This document shows positions 50,748 to 62,857 of a stretch of DNA of 64,000 nt, piece after piece (the stretch's first letter is position 1; every line of letters starts with the position of its first letter). This stretch comes from Limanda limanda (lineage: Eukaryota > Chordata > Actinopteri > Pleuronectiformes > Pleuronectidae), in the NCBI RefSeq assembly GCF_963576545.1, contig NC_083639.1, positions 25,997,618-26,061,617 of the forward strand, read 5' to 3'. The translations under genes and the position numbers were made by a program. The notes beneath the pieces are model-generated. The model was not told where the DNA came from. It did not search any database and worked only from the letters and a program-made list of their open reading frames with translations.

Positions 50748-50918
50748 AGTAGAAAGTTTCTCTCAGTTTCCCACACTCAGGGTTTGAATGATGTGGTCAG
50801 TGAACGACAAAAGCTCTTTGAAAGCAGCTTTAGTGACAGAACGTGGGCGTGTGCTGCGATGGAGACACTGACCTGACGTCAGCCCACCGGCCATCTGGAG
50901 GGAAACAACCTCATTGGA
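50748..50918. promoter_or_regulatory. Enhancer-like block 3a, unit 1
   Basis: GTGAGTAGAAAGTTTCTCTC, then AGTTTCCCACACTC (CSL site 50768-50775), and at the right CCATCTGGAGGGAAACAACC then TCATTGG. Block 3b in the same unit has the same ends, so the two are an internal duplication. Copies in other units: 55495-55670 and 60435-60610. Confidence 0.55.
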
Positions 50919-51315
50919 TCCCTCTGAGATCTGATGGTTTTTAAATATAAACTAAAATTACATGAAGCATCAGGAGCTAATTGGCAACTATTTCATCTGA
51001 AACTATAAAATATGTTATTTAGTCAAAACAGAGAGTTTGTATTCACGACTTGATTTAAGATTCAGAGCAGATCTGCTGCCTGAACCTTTTTATTGATGTA
51101 CGATTTAACTTTAAATATAGAAAGTTCAACTTCTACCACTTTTATTCTGCCTAAATAAAGAATTTTGATTATTAATTTTGAATTGTTCCCTTTGTTTCCC
51201 TAAACAAATTCCTGTATTGATCAGTTCATTTGTATACGTGTGTAATGTCCACACTGTATTTACATGGTGTAACCACGAGGATCCTGCAGCTGTCCAGATG
51301 TGTCCTCTGACTTCA

Positions 51316-51468
51316 GGGTGAGTAGAACGTGTCTCTCAGGTTCCCACTGACTCAATGAACCACAGACACACTTTGAATGGAGCTTTGTGGCTGATCCTGG
51401 ACGTGTGTTGTCGTAGAAACAGAGCCCAGCGTCACCGACCATCTGGAGGGAAAGAACCTCATTGGCTG
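51316..51468. promoter_or_regulatory. Enhancer-like block 3b, unit 1
   Basis: GTGAGTAGAACGTGTCTCTC, then AGGTTCCCACTGAC and at the right CCATCTGGAGGGAAAGAACC then TCATTGG. It is related to block 3a about 570 bp away. Its TTCCCACT is a one-base variant of the CSL consensus. Copies: 56067-56219 and 61007-61159. Confidence 0.5.
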
Positions 51469-51660
51469 TCTCTGACAGTTTGTACAGTTCAAACACACAA
51501 ATGATCATAAAGATTCAACTCAATTAATGTTTCAGATTGTTTAATCCATTTATAATCTGTGTGAAACATGTTGATGGTCCACTCATAAGTGTGTGGTGGA
51601 GTCAGCACCTGGATCCAACAGTGGTCTCTCTACACGAGGGAGGGGGGGTGAGGCAGCTGT

Positions 51661-51760
51661 TTCCTGAAGTGTGCCAACTCCCTCTGGAGAAGAGCCGACT
51701 GCTGCTGGAGTCAAGGAGGATCATCAGCTCTTCTCTCCAGAGCTTCCCACACTCCTTTTC
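51661..51760. promoter_or_regulatory. Enhancer-like block 2, unit 1
   Basis: GTGTGCCAACTCCCTCTGGAG and a CSL site TTCCCACA (51744-51751). It matches the spacer block at 40205-40330 at both anchors. Copies: 56411-56510 and 61351-61450. Confidence 0.6.
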
Positions 51761-52032
51761 TCTACACTGACAGTCTGCTTATACAATTAATCATAATATG
51801 AAGTAATTAAATAAAGTCTAATTATTACTTCACATAAAAGACATCATTACAAGTAAAAGTACAGATTATAAAACTACTGAAGGACATTTTATTATGTTGG
51901 CAAAAAATACTAAGTTTAAGGACAAACATATTGAGAAGGATTTTGTGAGCCAGTGTCTCTTCTAATCTCTGCCTCTCTTCGGAGGTTAAATGTCTGGATC
52001 TATTGTCTCTCACGACTAATGTGACGTATAAT

Positions 52033-52119
52033 AGGACACACTTCTTTTGTTGCTACAGTGAAAGGAAGGAGTGTGGGAAACCAGAGGAAACTCACTCACA
52101 GACGCAGAGGGACAATAGA
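52033..52119. promoter_or_regulatory. Enhancer-like block 1, unit 1 (inverted to spacer copy)
   Basis: GACACACTTCTTTTGTTG, then GAGTGTGGGAAACCAGAGG (CSL site 52072-52079), AACTCACTCACAGA and GGGACAATAG. This is the reverse complement of the block at 41078-41171. Copies: 56948-57033 and 61889-61971. Confidence 0.65.
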
Positions 52120-52129
52120 TCCTGACCTC

Positions 52130-53004
52130 CGCCCCGAGGACAGATTAAAGAGACAAGATTAAAGGAAACACTGATGTTTCCAACGGGACATTTTTGAGAT
52201 GTTTCAAATAATATATCGATTTTCCAAGATAGAATAACCTTGATCATTTTTATAGACAGTTTTTTATAGACATTACGTAAAGCTATAATTGAGCAGAAAA
52301 CATTGGAAGAATGGACTTTAAGCAACCTGTAAAAGTGACTATAGAATTATAATGATATACAATACTTAGGATTCTAAAAACCTTTCAACTGCATGAAGTT
52401 ATTACGAGATTAAAATATAGACGACTATATATGAATGATTTCAGGATCACATAGTATGATATTCTCCATGAAAACATAGAAGACAAAAAAAGAAAAAAGA
52501 TAGATTGGTGTTGTAATTTAAGAATATGACTACAAGTATGATACATTGAACTCTATAAGCCTACGTATTGGTTCTATTGATCAATTTAGAAAACATCTGC
52601 ACGACAAACTTTTACTAAATGATTTAATTATACTTCATATCATGATTAAATGTATTACGAAATTAAGTCTTGAAAGTTTTTTTCTCTGTAGAAAGAATCG
52701 TATGTTTTCAACATGTTAGAATAGAAGCTTGAACATTCCTCTGTTGAATGAGGTGAAACCTTCATGTCAATAAACATCTTAATGCAACAACACTGAGTTT
52801 GACTAAAGTCTCAATAAACTGTAGATTAATGACACAGTCTCTCCTCAGGCGACATGTGATCTGATCTGTGAGGATTTAAATTCACTGTAAAGATCTTTTT
52901 CATGGAAGTGAAATAAATTCATGGAAACACATGTGATCGTCTCTTGTTCTTCATCATTAACAAGAGAAATATAACAAGATGACGAGGAAACATAATTTTC
53001 ATTT
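52130..53004. other. AT-rich part of unit 1, no gene seen
   Basis: AT-rich DNA that recurs in units two and three (57060-57947 and 61980-62857). A short frame of about 67 residues (57459-57662 and 62369-62572) recurs but has no domain and is broken in unit 1. Confidence 0.5.
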
Positions 53005-54282
53005 GACAGTTTGTTTATTCAACAAGTCACAATGAGAGTATGACAGCGCCAACTAGAGGTGACGATGCGTCACAACAACAACTTGCAGATGTCTACAAGA
53101 CACAGTGAACTCAGAGAGAGTGAGGGAACAAGTGTCTTTATAAAAGACAAACAGTGGACAGCATGTGAGGACACAGTGCTCACTGTACTTTCACAGCATT
53201 TTTCCACATGGAAAATAAGTTTGTTATTAATCAACAAAGGTAAAAACAGTAAAAACACAAATGACTTTACAACAAATCAGATTGTTCTTACTGATCAGGA
53301 ACTTCAATTAGTTTTCAGAATCAAAAACAAATGGTCACAAGAAACTGTGACATCAAGTTTAAACTTTTACAGTAAAAGAATACACATATTGATCTTTAAA
53401 CAGATCAGTTTTCAACAATCACATAAAGTGATGGAGATTCAAATACGACAAAATATCCAAATCAGGACAATGAAGATTATGATCAACATGATCAAAACTA
53501 TTCAAGAGGAAACATTGTTACTATGGAATTCATATTATGAACACATGATGCACAATGGAGAACAAATGTATCACAAGGAAACTGTGATAAAACAAAACCT
53601 TCACAAAAGAAAGAATATTGATCTTACAACAGATCAGTTGTGATTAATCACACAGATTAAAGTAAAGTCCAATTAGAAAATGTCCATAAAAAGGACAAAT
53701 ATCTTCTCATGACAATGATCAATACTGATCAATAGTTAACAAATGTTATCATATGATGATATAACACAAATACATGAAGTATAGTGAGGTACAATAATAA
53801 CTGCAGATGCAGTCAGATGTGATTCATGCAACATGCATGACAAGATGTTCTCGTTCATAAAGAAAATGAAATAAAAGTTTGAATCTTAAAACAGATCATT
53901 TTTGACTGAACAGAGAAATTCAAAGTTAAAATCCTGATGAAAACACGTCCACAAAAAGGACATTTAGATGTTTTCACAGCAAAGATCAATATTAATCAAC
54001 AGGTAACAAACCATGTGATGATACATCACTGACACAGTGAGGTGTGATAATAATTGCTGATGCAATCAGATGTGATTCATGCAACATGCATGACAAGATG
54101 TTTTCTTTCTTCACTTGAAAGATATTGTTGCTTCTTTTCCTCAGGAAACGTCCAACACACAAATACATGTTTCTGTTCATACAGAAGAACAAGTCCTTAC
54201 ATTTCATGGAATTCACTTCCAGTCGTCTCTGACCACTGAGCTCGTCCCAGTTTGTCTGCTGGTAACTCCAGTGTGTAGGAGT
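53005..54282 (-). other. Long putative 3' UTR region of array copy 2
   Basis: Begins at a minus-strand AATAAA (53019-53014) and runs to the stop of array copy 2. It contains repeated phrases such as GATCTTACAACAGATCAG and GATCTTTAAACAGATCAG, each able to fold on itself (GATCT..AGATC). An antisense open frame of 194 residues (53059-53643) is AT-driven and not thought to be a gene. Equivalent regions are 57948-59222 and 62858-64000. Confidence 0.5.
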
Positions 54283-54791
54283 CTACCACGGCCTCCAGGG
54301 GGCGCTGCTGACTGGACTCTTGTCTTTGGATATGCTGCTGTGGACTGTGGAGCTCAGAGGAGAGAAGTCAGCCTCTCTCAGCTTCTCCTCAGAGGAAGAC
54401 TGCAGCTTGTGGACGTGCTTCATCAGTCTTCTCTGCTGCTGGTTCTGCTGCAGCAGCTGTGTCATGAAGCAAACGGTCATCTCCAGGATGTCTGCTTTCT
54501 CCAGCTTGGAGTCTGGCTGCTGGTTGAGGAACTCTGGACCCAGGAGAGACTTGAGCTGCTCGATGCTGCTGTTGATTCGCTCTCTGCGTAACTTCTCCAC
54601 CAGAGGCTTTCTGAGCTGCAGAGACAAGAACAAAGTTAGTCATCAAGTCATTCTGGAGTCAAGAGTCAGCATGAACAAACACAAGCTCTCGTGGAAGAAG
54701 AGCACGTCTCCTTGAATCTTCAATTTACCTTGTGGCTCCGAGTCAGATGCTCCTGAGAGTTGGTCATTGCTGCAGTGATTGTAGGAGCCAT
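54283..54791 (-). CDS. her4: Orange-less Her4-like bHLH-WRPW protein, array copy 2
   Basis: Exons 54791-54729 and 54615-54283 encode 131 residues. By eye the protein equals array copy 1; nucleotide differences include a silent ATC/ATA change near the C-terminus. The basic region (KPLVEKLRRERIN), HLH and WRPW are intact and the same Orange deletion junction (TVCFMTQLLQQNQQQRR) is present, so the deletion happened before the array was amplified. Promoter and intron are also near-identical, so the copies are likely to be co-expressed and hard to tell apart in RNA data. Confidence 0.9.
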
Positions 54792-54857
54792 GTGTGGATC
54801 TCTGTGCTGTAGAGGTCTGTGTAGAGACAATCTGATCTCTGCTGCCTTCATCCCTCC

Positions 54858-54919
54858 TATTTATAGTCCCACATCTCCATATCAATGTGTGGGTCTGGGG
54901 CTGGCTGCAGGTTCCCACA
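54858..54919 (-). promoter_or_regulatory. Core promoter of array copy 2
   Basis: TATAAATA (54865-54858) and CSL site TGTGGGAA (54919-54912) on the minus strand. Spacing is as in array copy 1. Confidence 0.85.
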
Positions 54920-55199
54920 GTCTCAGCCAATCAGAGAGCTCGGGGAGACAATAATGCTGAATGGTGCTAATGCCTCAGGGACAATAGTTAGATCTCAGGG
55001 GAACAGGTGGAGGACTGGGGGGGTGATGGAGAGAGACTCACAGAGCTCTGTGTGGATCTGGGAAAGTGGTGACCCTGTAGAGAGCAGATCTGCTGCCTGA
55101 TGCTGATCAATGACTTTGACTGAGCACACGCTCGTCAGCACACGTGTCAAACCAGAGACTCTTCATCAGTAGAAGGAGATGAAGGTGAAGTGAAAAATC

Positions 55200-55494
55200 T
55201 CTACGGTGAAGTTTAACACAAACTCTGAACTCTGTTTGTGCAAGTTTACAAATCCTCTACAAACTATTTAAAATTATAAAAAACTGTATACAGAGTTGCA
55301 GTGAATTGCTTTCTTAAATCTCATAGTTCACTTTTATATATATATTTATTTTCTTTTAAAATATAAAACATTACTTCTTTAACTCACTACAGATCAACAT
55401 CAAATATCATTATTTATTTTTTTCCTTAATGATTGAATGTATGAAGTTGTCCTTGAGTCCAGATGCAGCAGCTGTGTGGTCTTGTGTCTGCTGG
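55200..55494. other. AT-rich upstream part of unit 2
   Basis: AT-rich DNA shared almost base for base with 60140-60434 of unit 3 but different from 50330-50747 of unit 1. No gene. Confidence 0.6.
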
Positions 55495-57060
55495 TGTGAG
55501 TAGAAAGTTTCTCTCAGTTTCCCACACTCAGGGTTTGAATGATGTGGTCAGTGAACGACAAAAGCTCTTTGAAAGCAGCTTTAGTGACAGAACGTGGGCG
55601 TGTGCTGCGATGGAGACACTGACCTGACGTCAGCCCACCGGCCATCTGGAGGGAAACAACCTCATTGGATCCCTCTGAGCTCTGATGGTTTTTAAATGTA
55701 AACTAAAATTACATGAAGCATCAGGAGCTAATGGGCAACTATTTCATCTGTAACTGTAAAAGATGTTATTTAATCAAGACAGAGTGTTTGTATTCACGAC
55801 TTGATTTAAGATTCAGAGCAGATCTGCTGCCTGAACCTTTTTATTGATGTACGATTTAACTTTAAATATAGAAAGTTCAACTTCTAACACTTTTATTCTG
55901 CCTAAATAAAGAATTTTGATTATTAATTTTGAATTTTTCCCTTTGTTTCCCTAAACAAATTCCTGTATTGATCAATTTATTTGTGTACGTGTGTAATGTC
56001 CACACTGTATTTACATGGTGTAACCAGGAGGATCCTGCAGCTGTCCAGATGTGTCCTCTGACTTCAGGGTGAGTAGAACGTGTCTCTCAGGTTCCCACTG
56101 ACTCAATGAACCACAGACACACTTTGAATGGAGCTTTGTGGCTGATCCTGGACGTGTGTTGTCGTAGAAACAGAGCCCAGCGTCAGCGACCATCTGGAGG
56201 GAAAGAACCTCATTGGCTGTCTCTGACAGTTTGTACAGTTCAAACACACAAATGATCATAAAGATTCAACTCAATTAATCCGTCAGATTATTTTATCCTG
56301 TTTGAATCTGTGTGAAACATGTTGATGGTCCACTCATAAGTGTGTGGTGGAGTCAGCAGCCGGATCCAACAGTGGTCTCTCTACACGAGGGAGGGGGGGT
56401 GAGGCAGCTGTTTCCTGAAGTGTGCCAACTCCCTCTGGATAAGAGCCGACTGCTGCTGGAGTCAAGGAGGATCATCAGCTCTTCTCTCCAGAGCTTTCCC
56501 ACACTCCTGTTCTCTACAGTGACAGTCTGCTTATACAATTAATCATAATATGAAGTAATTGAATCAACAGTTTAATTTCTACATATTGTTCTTTTATTTT
56601 GACAAGGTCTTGTTTTCACCATAAACTGTATATATAGGTTTTCACTGAACATTTAACATAATGATGTGATCCTGAAATATTAGGGGAATAAAACAAATTA
56701 GATATTGTACATTTCAATTTCGAAGTGAAGTCTAATTATTACTTCACATAAAAGACATGATTATAAGTAAAAGTACAGATTATAGAACTACTGAAGGGGA
56801 TTTTATCATGTTGGCAAAAAATACTAAGTTTAAGGACAAACATATTGAGAAGGATTTTGTGAGCCAGTGTCTCTTCTAATCTCTGCCTCTCTTCGGAGGT
56901 TAAATGTCTGGATCTATTGTCCCTCAGGACTAATGTGACGTATAACAGGACACACTTCTTTTGTTGCTGCAGTGAAAGGAAGGAGTGTGGGAAACCAGAG
57001 GAAACTCACTCACAGACGCAGAGGGACAATAGATCCTGACCTCCGCCCCGAGGACAGATT
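55495..57060. promoter_or_regulatory. Enhancer-like blocks 3a, 3b, 2 and 1 of unit 2
   Basis: Block 3a 55495-55670 (CSL site 55519-55526), 3b 56067-56219, 2 at 56411-56510 (CSL site 56496-56503) and 1 at 56948-57033 (CSL site 56986-56993), in the same order as in unit 1. The sequence between the blocks is AT-rich. Confidence 0.6.
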
Positions 57061-59222
57061 AAAGAGAAGAGATTAAAGGAAACACTGATGTTTCCAATGG
57101 GACATTTTTGAGATGTTTCAAATAATATATCAATTTTTTCCAAGATAGAATCACCTTGAGCATTTTTATAGACAGTTTTTTCATAGACATTACATAAAAG
57201 TTACAATTGAGCAGAAAACATCGATAGAATGGAATTAAAGCAACATAGAAAAGTGACTTTATTTAGAATTTAAATTATACGATACTTGGTTTGTTTGATT
57301 TCTCTAACATGTCAAGATTTAAAAACCTTTCAACTGCATGAAGTTATTATATGTTAAAATTATAGCCGACTATATACGAATGATTTCAGGATCAAATATT
57401 ATGATATTCTCCACGAAAACATAAAGAAAAACAAGAAAAAAGATAGATTTGTGTTGTAATGAAAGAATATGACTATAAGTATAATACACTGAACTCTATA
57501 AGCCTACGTATTGGTTCTATTGATAGATTTAGAAAACATCTGCACGACAAACTTTTACTAAATGATTTAATTATACTTCATATCATGATTAATTGTATTA
57601 CAAAATTAAGTCTTGAAAGTTTTTTTCTCTGTAAAAAGAATCGTATGTTTTCAACATGTTAGAATAGAAGCTTGAACATTCCTCTGTTGACTGAGGTGAA
57701 ACCTTAATGTCATCAAACATCTTAATGCAACAACACTGAGTTTGACTAAAGTCTCAATAAACTGTAGATTAATGACACAGTCTCTCCTCAGGCGACATGT
57801 GATCGGATCTGTGAGGATTTAAATTCACTGTAAAGATCTTTTTCATGGAAGGAAAATAAATTCATGAAAACACATGTGATCACTTCTCGTTCTTCATCAT
57901 AAACAAGAGAAATATAACAAGATGACGAGGAAACAACATTTTCATCTGACAGTTTGTTTATTCAACAAGTCACAATGAGAGTATGACAGCGCCAACTAGA
58001 GGTGACGATGCGTCACAACAACAACTTGTAGATTTCTACAAGACACAGTGAACTCAGAGAGAGTGAGGGAACAAGTGTCTTTATAAAAGACAAACAGACA
58101 GCATGTGAGGACACAGTGCTCACTGTACTTTCACAGGATTTCTCCACATGGAAAATAAGTTTGTTGTTAATTAACAAAGGTAAAAACAGTAAAAACACAA
58201 ATGACTTTACAACAAATCACATTGTTCTTACTGATCAGGAACTTCAATTTGTTTTCAGAATCAAAAACAAATGGTCACAAGAAACTGTGACATTAAGTTT
58301 AAACTTTTACAGTAAAAGAATAAACATATTGATCTTTAAACAGATCAGTTTTCAACAATCACATAAAGAGACGGAGATTCAAATACGACAAAATATCCAA
58401 ATCAGGACAATGAAGATTATGATCAACATGATCAAAACTATTCAAGAGGAAACATTGTTACTATTGAATTCATATTATGAACACATGATGCACAATGGAG
58501 AACAAATGTATCACAAGGAAACTGTGATAAAACAAAACCTTCACAAAAGAAAGAATATTGATCTTACAACAGATCAGATGTGTCTAATCACACAGATTAA
58601 AGTAAAGTCCAATAAGAACATGTCCATAAAAAGGACAAATATCTTCTCATGACAATGATCAATATTGATCAACAGCTAACAAATGTAATCATATGATGAT
58701 ATAATACAAGTACATGAAGTACAGTGAAGTACAATAATAACTGCTGATGCAGTCAGATGTGATTCATGCAACATGCATGACAAGATGTTCTCGTTCATAA
58801 AGAAAATGAAATAAACGTTTGGATCTTAAAACAGATCATTTTTGACTGAACAGAGAAATTCAAAGTTAAAATCCTGATGAAAACACGTCCACAAAAAAGA
58901 CATTTTGATGTTTTCACAGCAAAGATCAATATTAATCAACAGGTAACAAACCATGTGATGATACATCACTGACACAGTGAGGTGTGATAATAACTGCTGA
59001 TGCAATCAGATGTGATTCATGCAACATGCATGACAAGATGTTTTCTTTCTTCACTTGAAAGATATTGTTGCTTCTTTTCCTCAGGAAACGTCCAACACAC
59101 AAATACATGTTTCTGTTCATACAGAAGAACAAGTCCTTACATTTCATGGAATTCACTTCCAGTCGTCTCTGACCACTGAGCTCGTCCCAGTTTGTCTGCT
59201 GGTAACTCCAGTGTGTAGGAGT

Positions 59223-59731
59223 CTACCACGGCCTCCAGGGGGCGCTGCTGACTGGACTCTTGTCTTTGGTGATGCTGCTGTGGACTGTGGAGCTCAGAGG
59301 AGAGAAGTCAGCCTCTCTCAGCTTCTCCTCAGAGGAAGACTGCAGCTTGTGGACGTGCTTCATCAGTCTTCTCTGCTGCTGGTTCTGCTGCAGCAGCTGT
59401 GTCATGAAGCAAACGGTCATCTCCAGGATGTCTGCTTTCTCCAGCTTGGAGTCTGGCTGCTGGTTGAGGAACTCTGGACCCAGGAGAGACTTGAGCTGCT
59501 CGATGCTGCTGTTGATTCTCTCTCTGCGTAACTTCTCCACCAGAGGCTTTCTGAGCTGCAGAGACAAGAACAAAGTTAGTCATCAAGTCATTCTGGAGTC
59601 AAGAGTCAGCATGAACAAACACAAGCTCTCGTGGAAGAAGAGCACGTCTCCTTGAATCTTCAATTTACCTTGTGGCTCCGAGTCAGATGCTCCTGAGAGT
59701 TGGTCATTGCTGCAGTGATTGTAGGAGCCAT
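59223..59731 (-). CDS. her4: Orange-less Her4-like bHLH-WRPW protein, array copy 3
   Basis: Exons 59731-59669 and 59555-59223 encode 131 residues, identical in plan to array copies 1 and 2. One visible change is SITKDK instead of SISKDK before the C-terminal WRPW, a variant also found in full-length copy B. The Orange deletion junction is the same. Minus-strand AATAAA at 57962-57957 marks the likely transcript end, about 1.26 kb beyond the stop. Confidence 0.9.
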
Positions 59732-59797
59732 GTGTGGATCTCTGTGCTGTAGAGGTCTGTGTAGAGACAATCTGATCTCTGCTGCCTTCATCCCTCC

Positions 59798-59859
59798 TAT
59801 TTATAGTCCCACATCTCCATATCAATGTGTGGGTCTGGGGCTGGCTGCAGGTTCCCACA
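59798..59859 (-). promoter_or_regulatory. Core promoter of array copy 3
   Basis: TATAAATA (59805-59798) and CSL site TGTGGGAA (59859-59852) on the minus strand, as in the other copies. Confidence 0.85.
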
Positions 59860-60434
59860 GTCTCAGCCAATCAGAGAGCTCGGGGAGACAATAATGCTGA
59901 ATGGTGCTAATGCCTCAGGGACAATAGTTAGATCTCAGGGGAACAGGTGGAGGACTGGGGGGGTGATGGAGAGAGACTCACAGAGCTCTGTGTGGATCTG
60001 GGAAAGTGGTGACCCTGTAGAGAGCAGATCTGCTGCCTGATGCTGATCAATGACTTTGACTGAGCACACGCTCGTCAGCACACGTGTCAAACCAGAGACT
60101 CTTCATCAGTAGAAGGAGATGAAGGTGAAGTGAAAAATCTCTACGGTGAAGTTTAACACAAACTCTGAACTCTGTTTGTGCAAGTTTACAAATCCTCTAC
60201 AAACTATTTAAAATTATAAAAAACTGTATACAGAGTTGCAGTGAATTGCTTTCTTAAATCTCATAGTTCACTTTTATATATATATTTATTTTCTTTTAAA
60301 ATATAAAACATTACTTCTTTAACTCACTACAGATCAACATCAAATATCATTATTTATTTTTTTCCTTAATGATTGAATGTATGAAGTTGTCCTTGAGTCC
60401 AGATGCAGCAGCTGTGTGGTCTTGTGTCTGCTGG

Positions 60435-61995
60435 TGTGAGTAGAAAGTTTCTCTCAGTTTCCCACACTCAGGGTTTGAATGATGTGGTCAGTGAACGACA
60501 AAAGCTCTTTGAAAGCAGCTTTAGTGACAGAACGTGGGCGTGTGCTGCGATGGAGACACTGACCTGACGTCAGCCCACCGGCCATCTGGAGGGAAACAAC
60601 CTCATTGGATCCCTCTGAGCTCTGATGGTTTTTAAATGTAAACTAAAATTACATGAAGCATCAGGAGCTAATGGGCAACTATTTCATCTGTAACTGTAAA
60701 AGATGTTATTTAATCAAGACAGAGTGTTTGTATTCACGACTTGATTTAAGATTCAGAGCAGATCTGCTGCCTGAACCTTTTTATTGATGTACGATTTAAC
60801 TTTAAATATAGAAAGTTCAACTTCTAACACTTTTATTCTGCCTAAATAAAGAATTTTGATTATTAATTTTGAATTTTTCCCTTTGTTTCCCTAAACAAAT
60901 TCCTGTATTGATCAATTTATTTGTGTACGTGTGTAATGTCCACACTGTATTTACATGGTGTAACCAGGAGGATCCTGCAGCTGTCCAGATGTGTCCTCTG
61001 ACTTCAGGGTGAGTAGAACGTGTCTCTCAGGTTCCCACTGACTCAATGAACCACAGACACACTTTGAATGGAGCTTTGTGGCTGATCCTGGACGTGTGTT
61101 GTCGTAGAAACAGAGCCCAGCGTCAGCGACCATCTGGAGGGAAAGACCCTCATTGGCTGTCTCTGACAGTTTGTACAGTTCAAACACACAAATTATCATA
61201 AAGATTCAACTAAATTAATCTGACAGATTATTTCATCCACTTTTAATCTGTGTGAGACATGTTGATGGTCCACTCATAAGTGTGTGGTGGAGTCAGCAGC
61301 CGGATCCAACAGTGGTCTCTCTGCAAGAGGGAGGGGGGGTGAGGCAGCTGTTTCCTGAAGTGTGCCAACTCCCTCTGGAGAAGAGTGGACTGCTGCTGGA
61401 GTCAAGGAGGATCATCAGCTCTTCTCTCCAGAGCTTCCCACACTCCTTTTCTCTACAGTGACAGTCTGCTTATACAATTAATCATAATATGAAGTAATTG
61501 AATCAACAGTTTAATTTCTACATATTGTTCTTTTATTTTGACAAGGTCTTGTTTTCACCATAAACTGTATATATAGGTTTTTACTGAACATTTATCATAA
61601 TGATGTGATCCTGAAATATTAGTGCAATAAAACAAATTAGATATTGTACATTTCAATTTCGAAATAAAGTCTAATTATTTACTTGACATAAAAGACATCA
61701 TTATAAGTAAAAGTACAGATTATAGAACTACTGAAGGGGATTTTATCATGTTGGGAAAAAATACTTAGTTTAAAAGACGAATATAGTGAGAAGGATTTTG
61801 TGAGCCAGTGTCTCTTCTAATCTCTGCCTCTCTTCGGAGGTTAAATCTGGATCTATTGTCCCTCAGGACTAATGTGACGTATAATAGGACACACTTCTTT
61901 TGTTGCTGCAGTGAAAGGAAGGAGTGTGGGAAACCAGAGGAAACTCACTCACAGACGCAGTGGGACAATAGATCCTGACCTCCGCCCCGAGGACA
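60435..61995. promoter_or_regulatory. Enhancer-like blocks 3a, 3b, 2 and 1 of unit 3
   Basis: Block 3a 60435-60610, 3b 61007-61159, 2 at 61351-61450 (CSL site 61435-61442) and 1 at 61889-61971 (CSL site 61925-61932). These presumably serve the array copy 3 gene to the left, but could equally act on the next unit to the right. Confidence 0.6.
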
Positions 61996-62857
61996 GATTA
62001 AAGATAAGAGATTAAAGGAAACACTGATGTTTCCAATGGGACATTTTTGAGATGTTTCAAATAATATATCGATTTTCCAAGATAGAATCACCTTGAGCAT
62101 TTTTAAAGGCAGTTTTTTATAGACATTACGTAAAGCTATAATTGAGCAGAAAACATTGGAAGAATGGAATTTAAGCAACCTGTAAAAGTGACTCTATAAT
62201 TTAAATGATATACAATACTTAGGATTATAAAAACCTTTCAACTGCATGAAGTTATTACGAGTTTAAAATATAGACGACTATATATGAATGATTTCAGGAT
62301 CACATAGTATGATATTCTCCATGAAAACATAGAAGACAAAAAAAGAAAAAAGATAGATTGGTGTTGTAATGAAAGAATATGACTACAAGTATGATACATT
62401 GAACTCTATAAGCCTACGAATTGGTTCTATTGATCAATTTAGAAAACATCTGCACTACAAACTTTTACTTATTGATTTAATTATACTTCATATTATGATT
62501 AATTGTATTACGAAATTAAGTCTTGAAAGTTTTTTTCTCTGTAGAAAGAATTGTATGTTTTCAACATGTTAGAATAGAAGCTTGAACATTCCTCTGTTGA
62601 ATGAGGTGAAACCTTCATGTCATCAAACATCTTAATGCAACAACACTGAGTTTGACTAAAGTCTCAATAAACTGTAGATTAAAGACACAGTCTCTCCACA
62701 GGCGACATGTGATCTGATCTGTGAGGATTTAAATTCACTGTAAAGATCTTTTTCATGGAAGTGAAATAAATTCATGGAAACACATGTGATCGTCTCTTGT
62801 TCTTCATCATAAACAAGAGAATTATAACAAGATGACGAGGAAACATAATTTTCATTT

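Noticed and set aside
53059..53643. 194-residue plus-strand frame, with relatives at 58116-58652 and 63029-63379
   Set aside because: AT-driven frame antisense to the putative her 3' UTR. Length differs between units, the last copy has a frameshift, and there is no domain.
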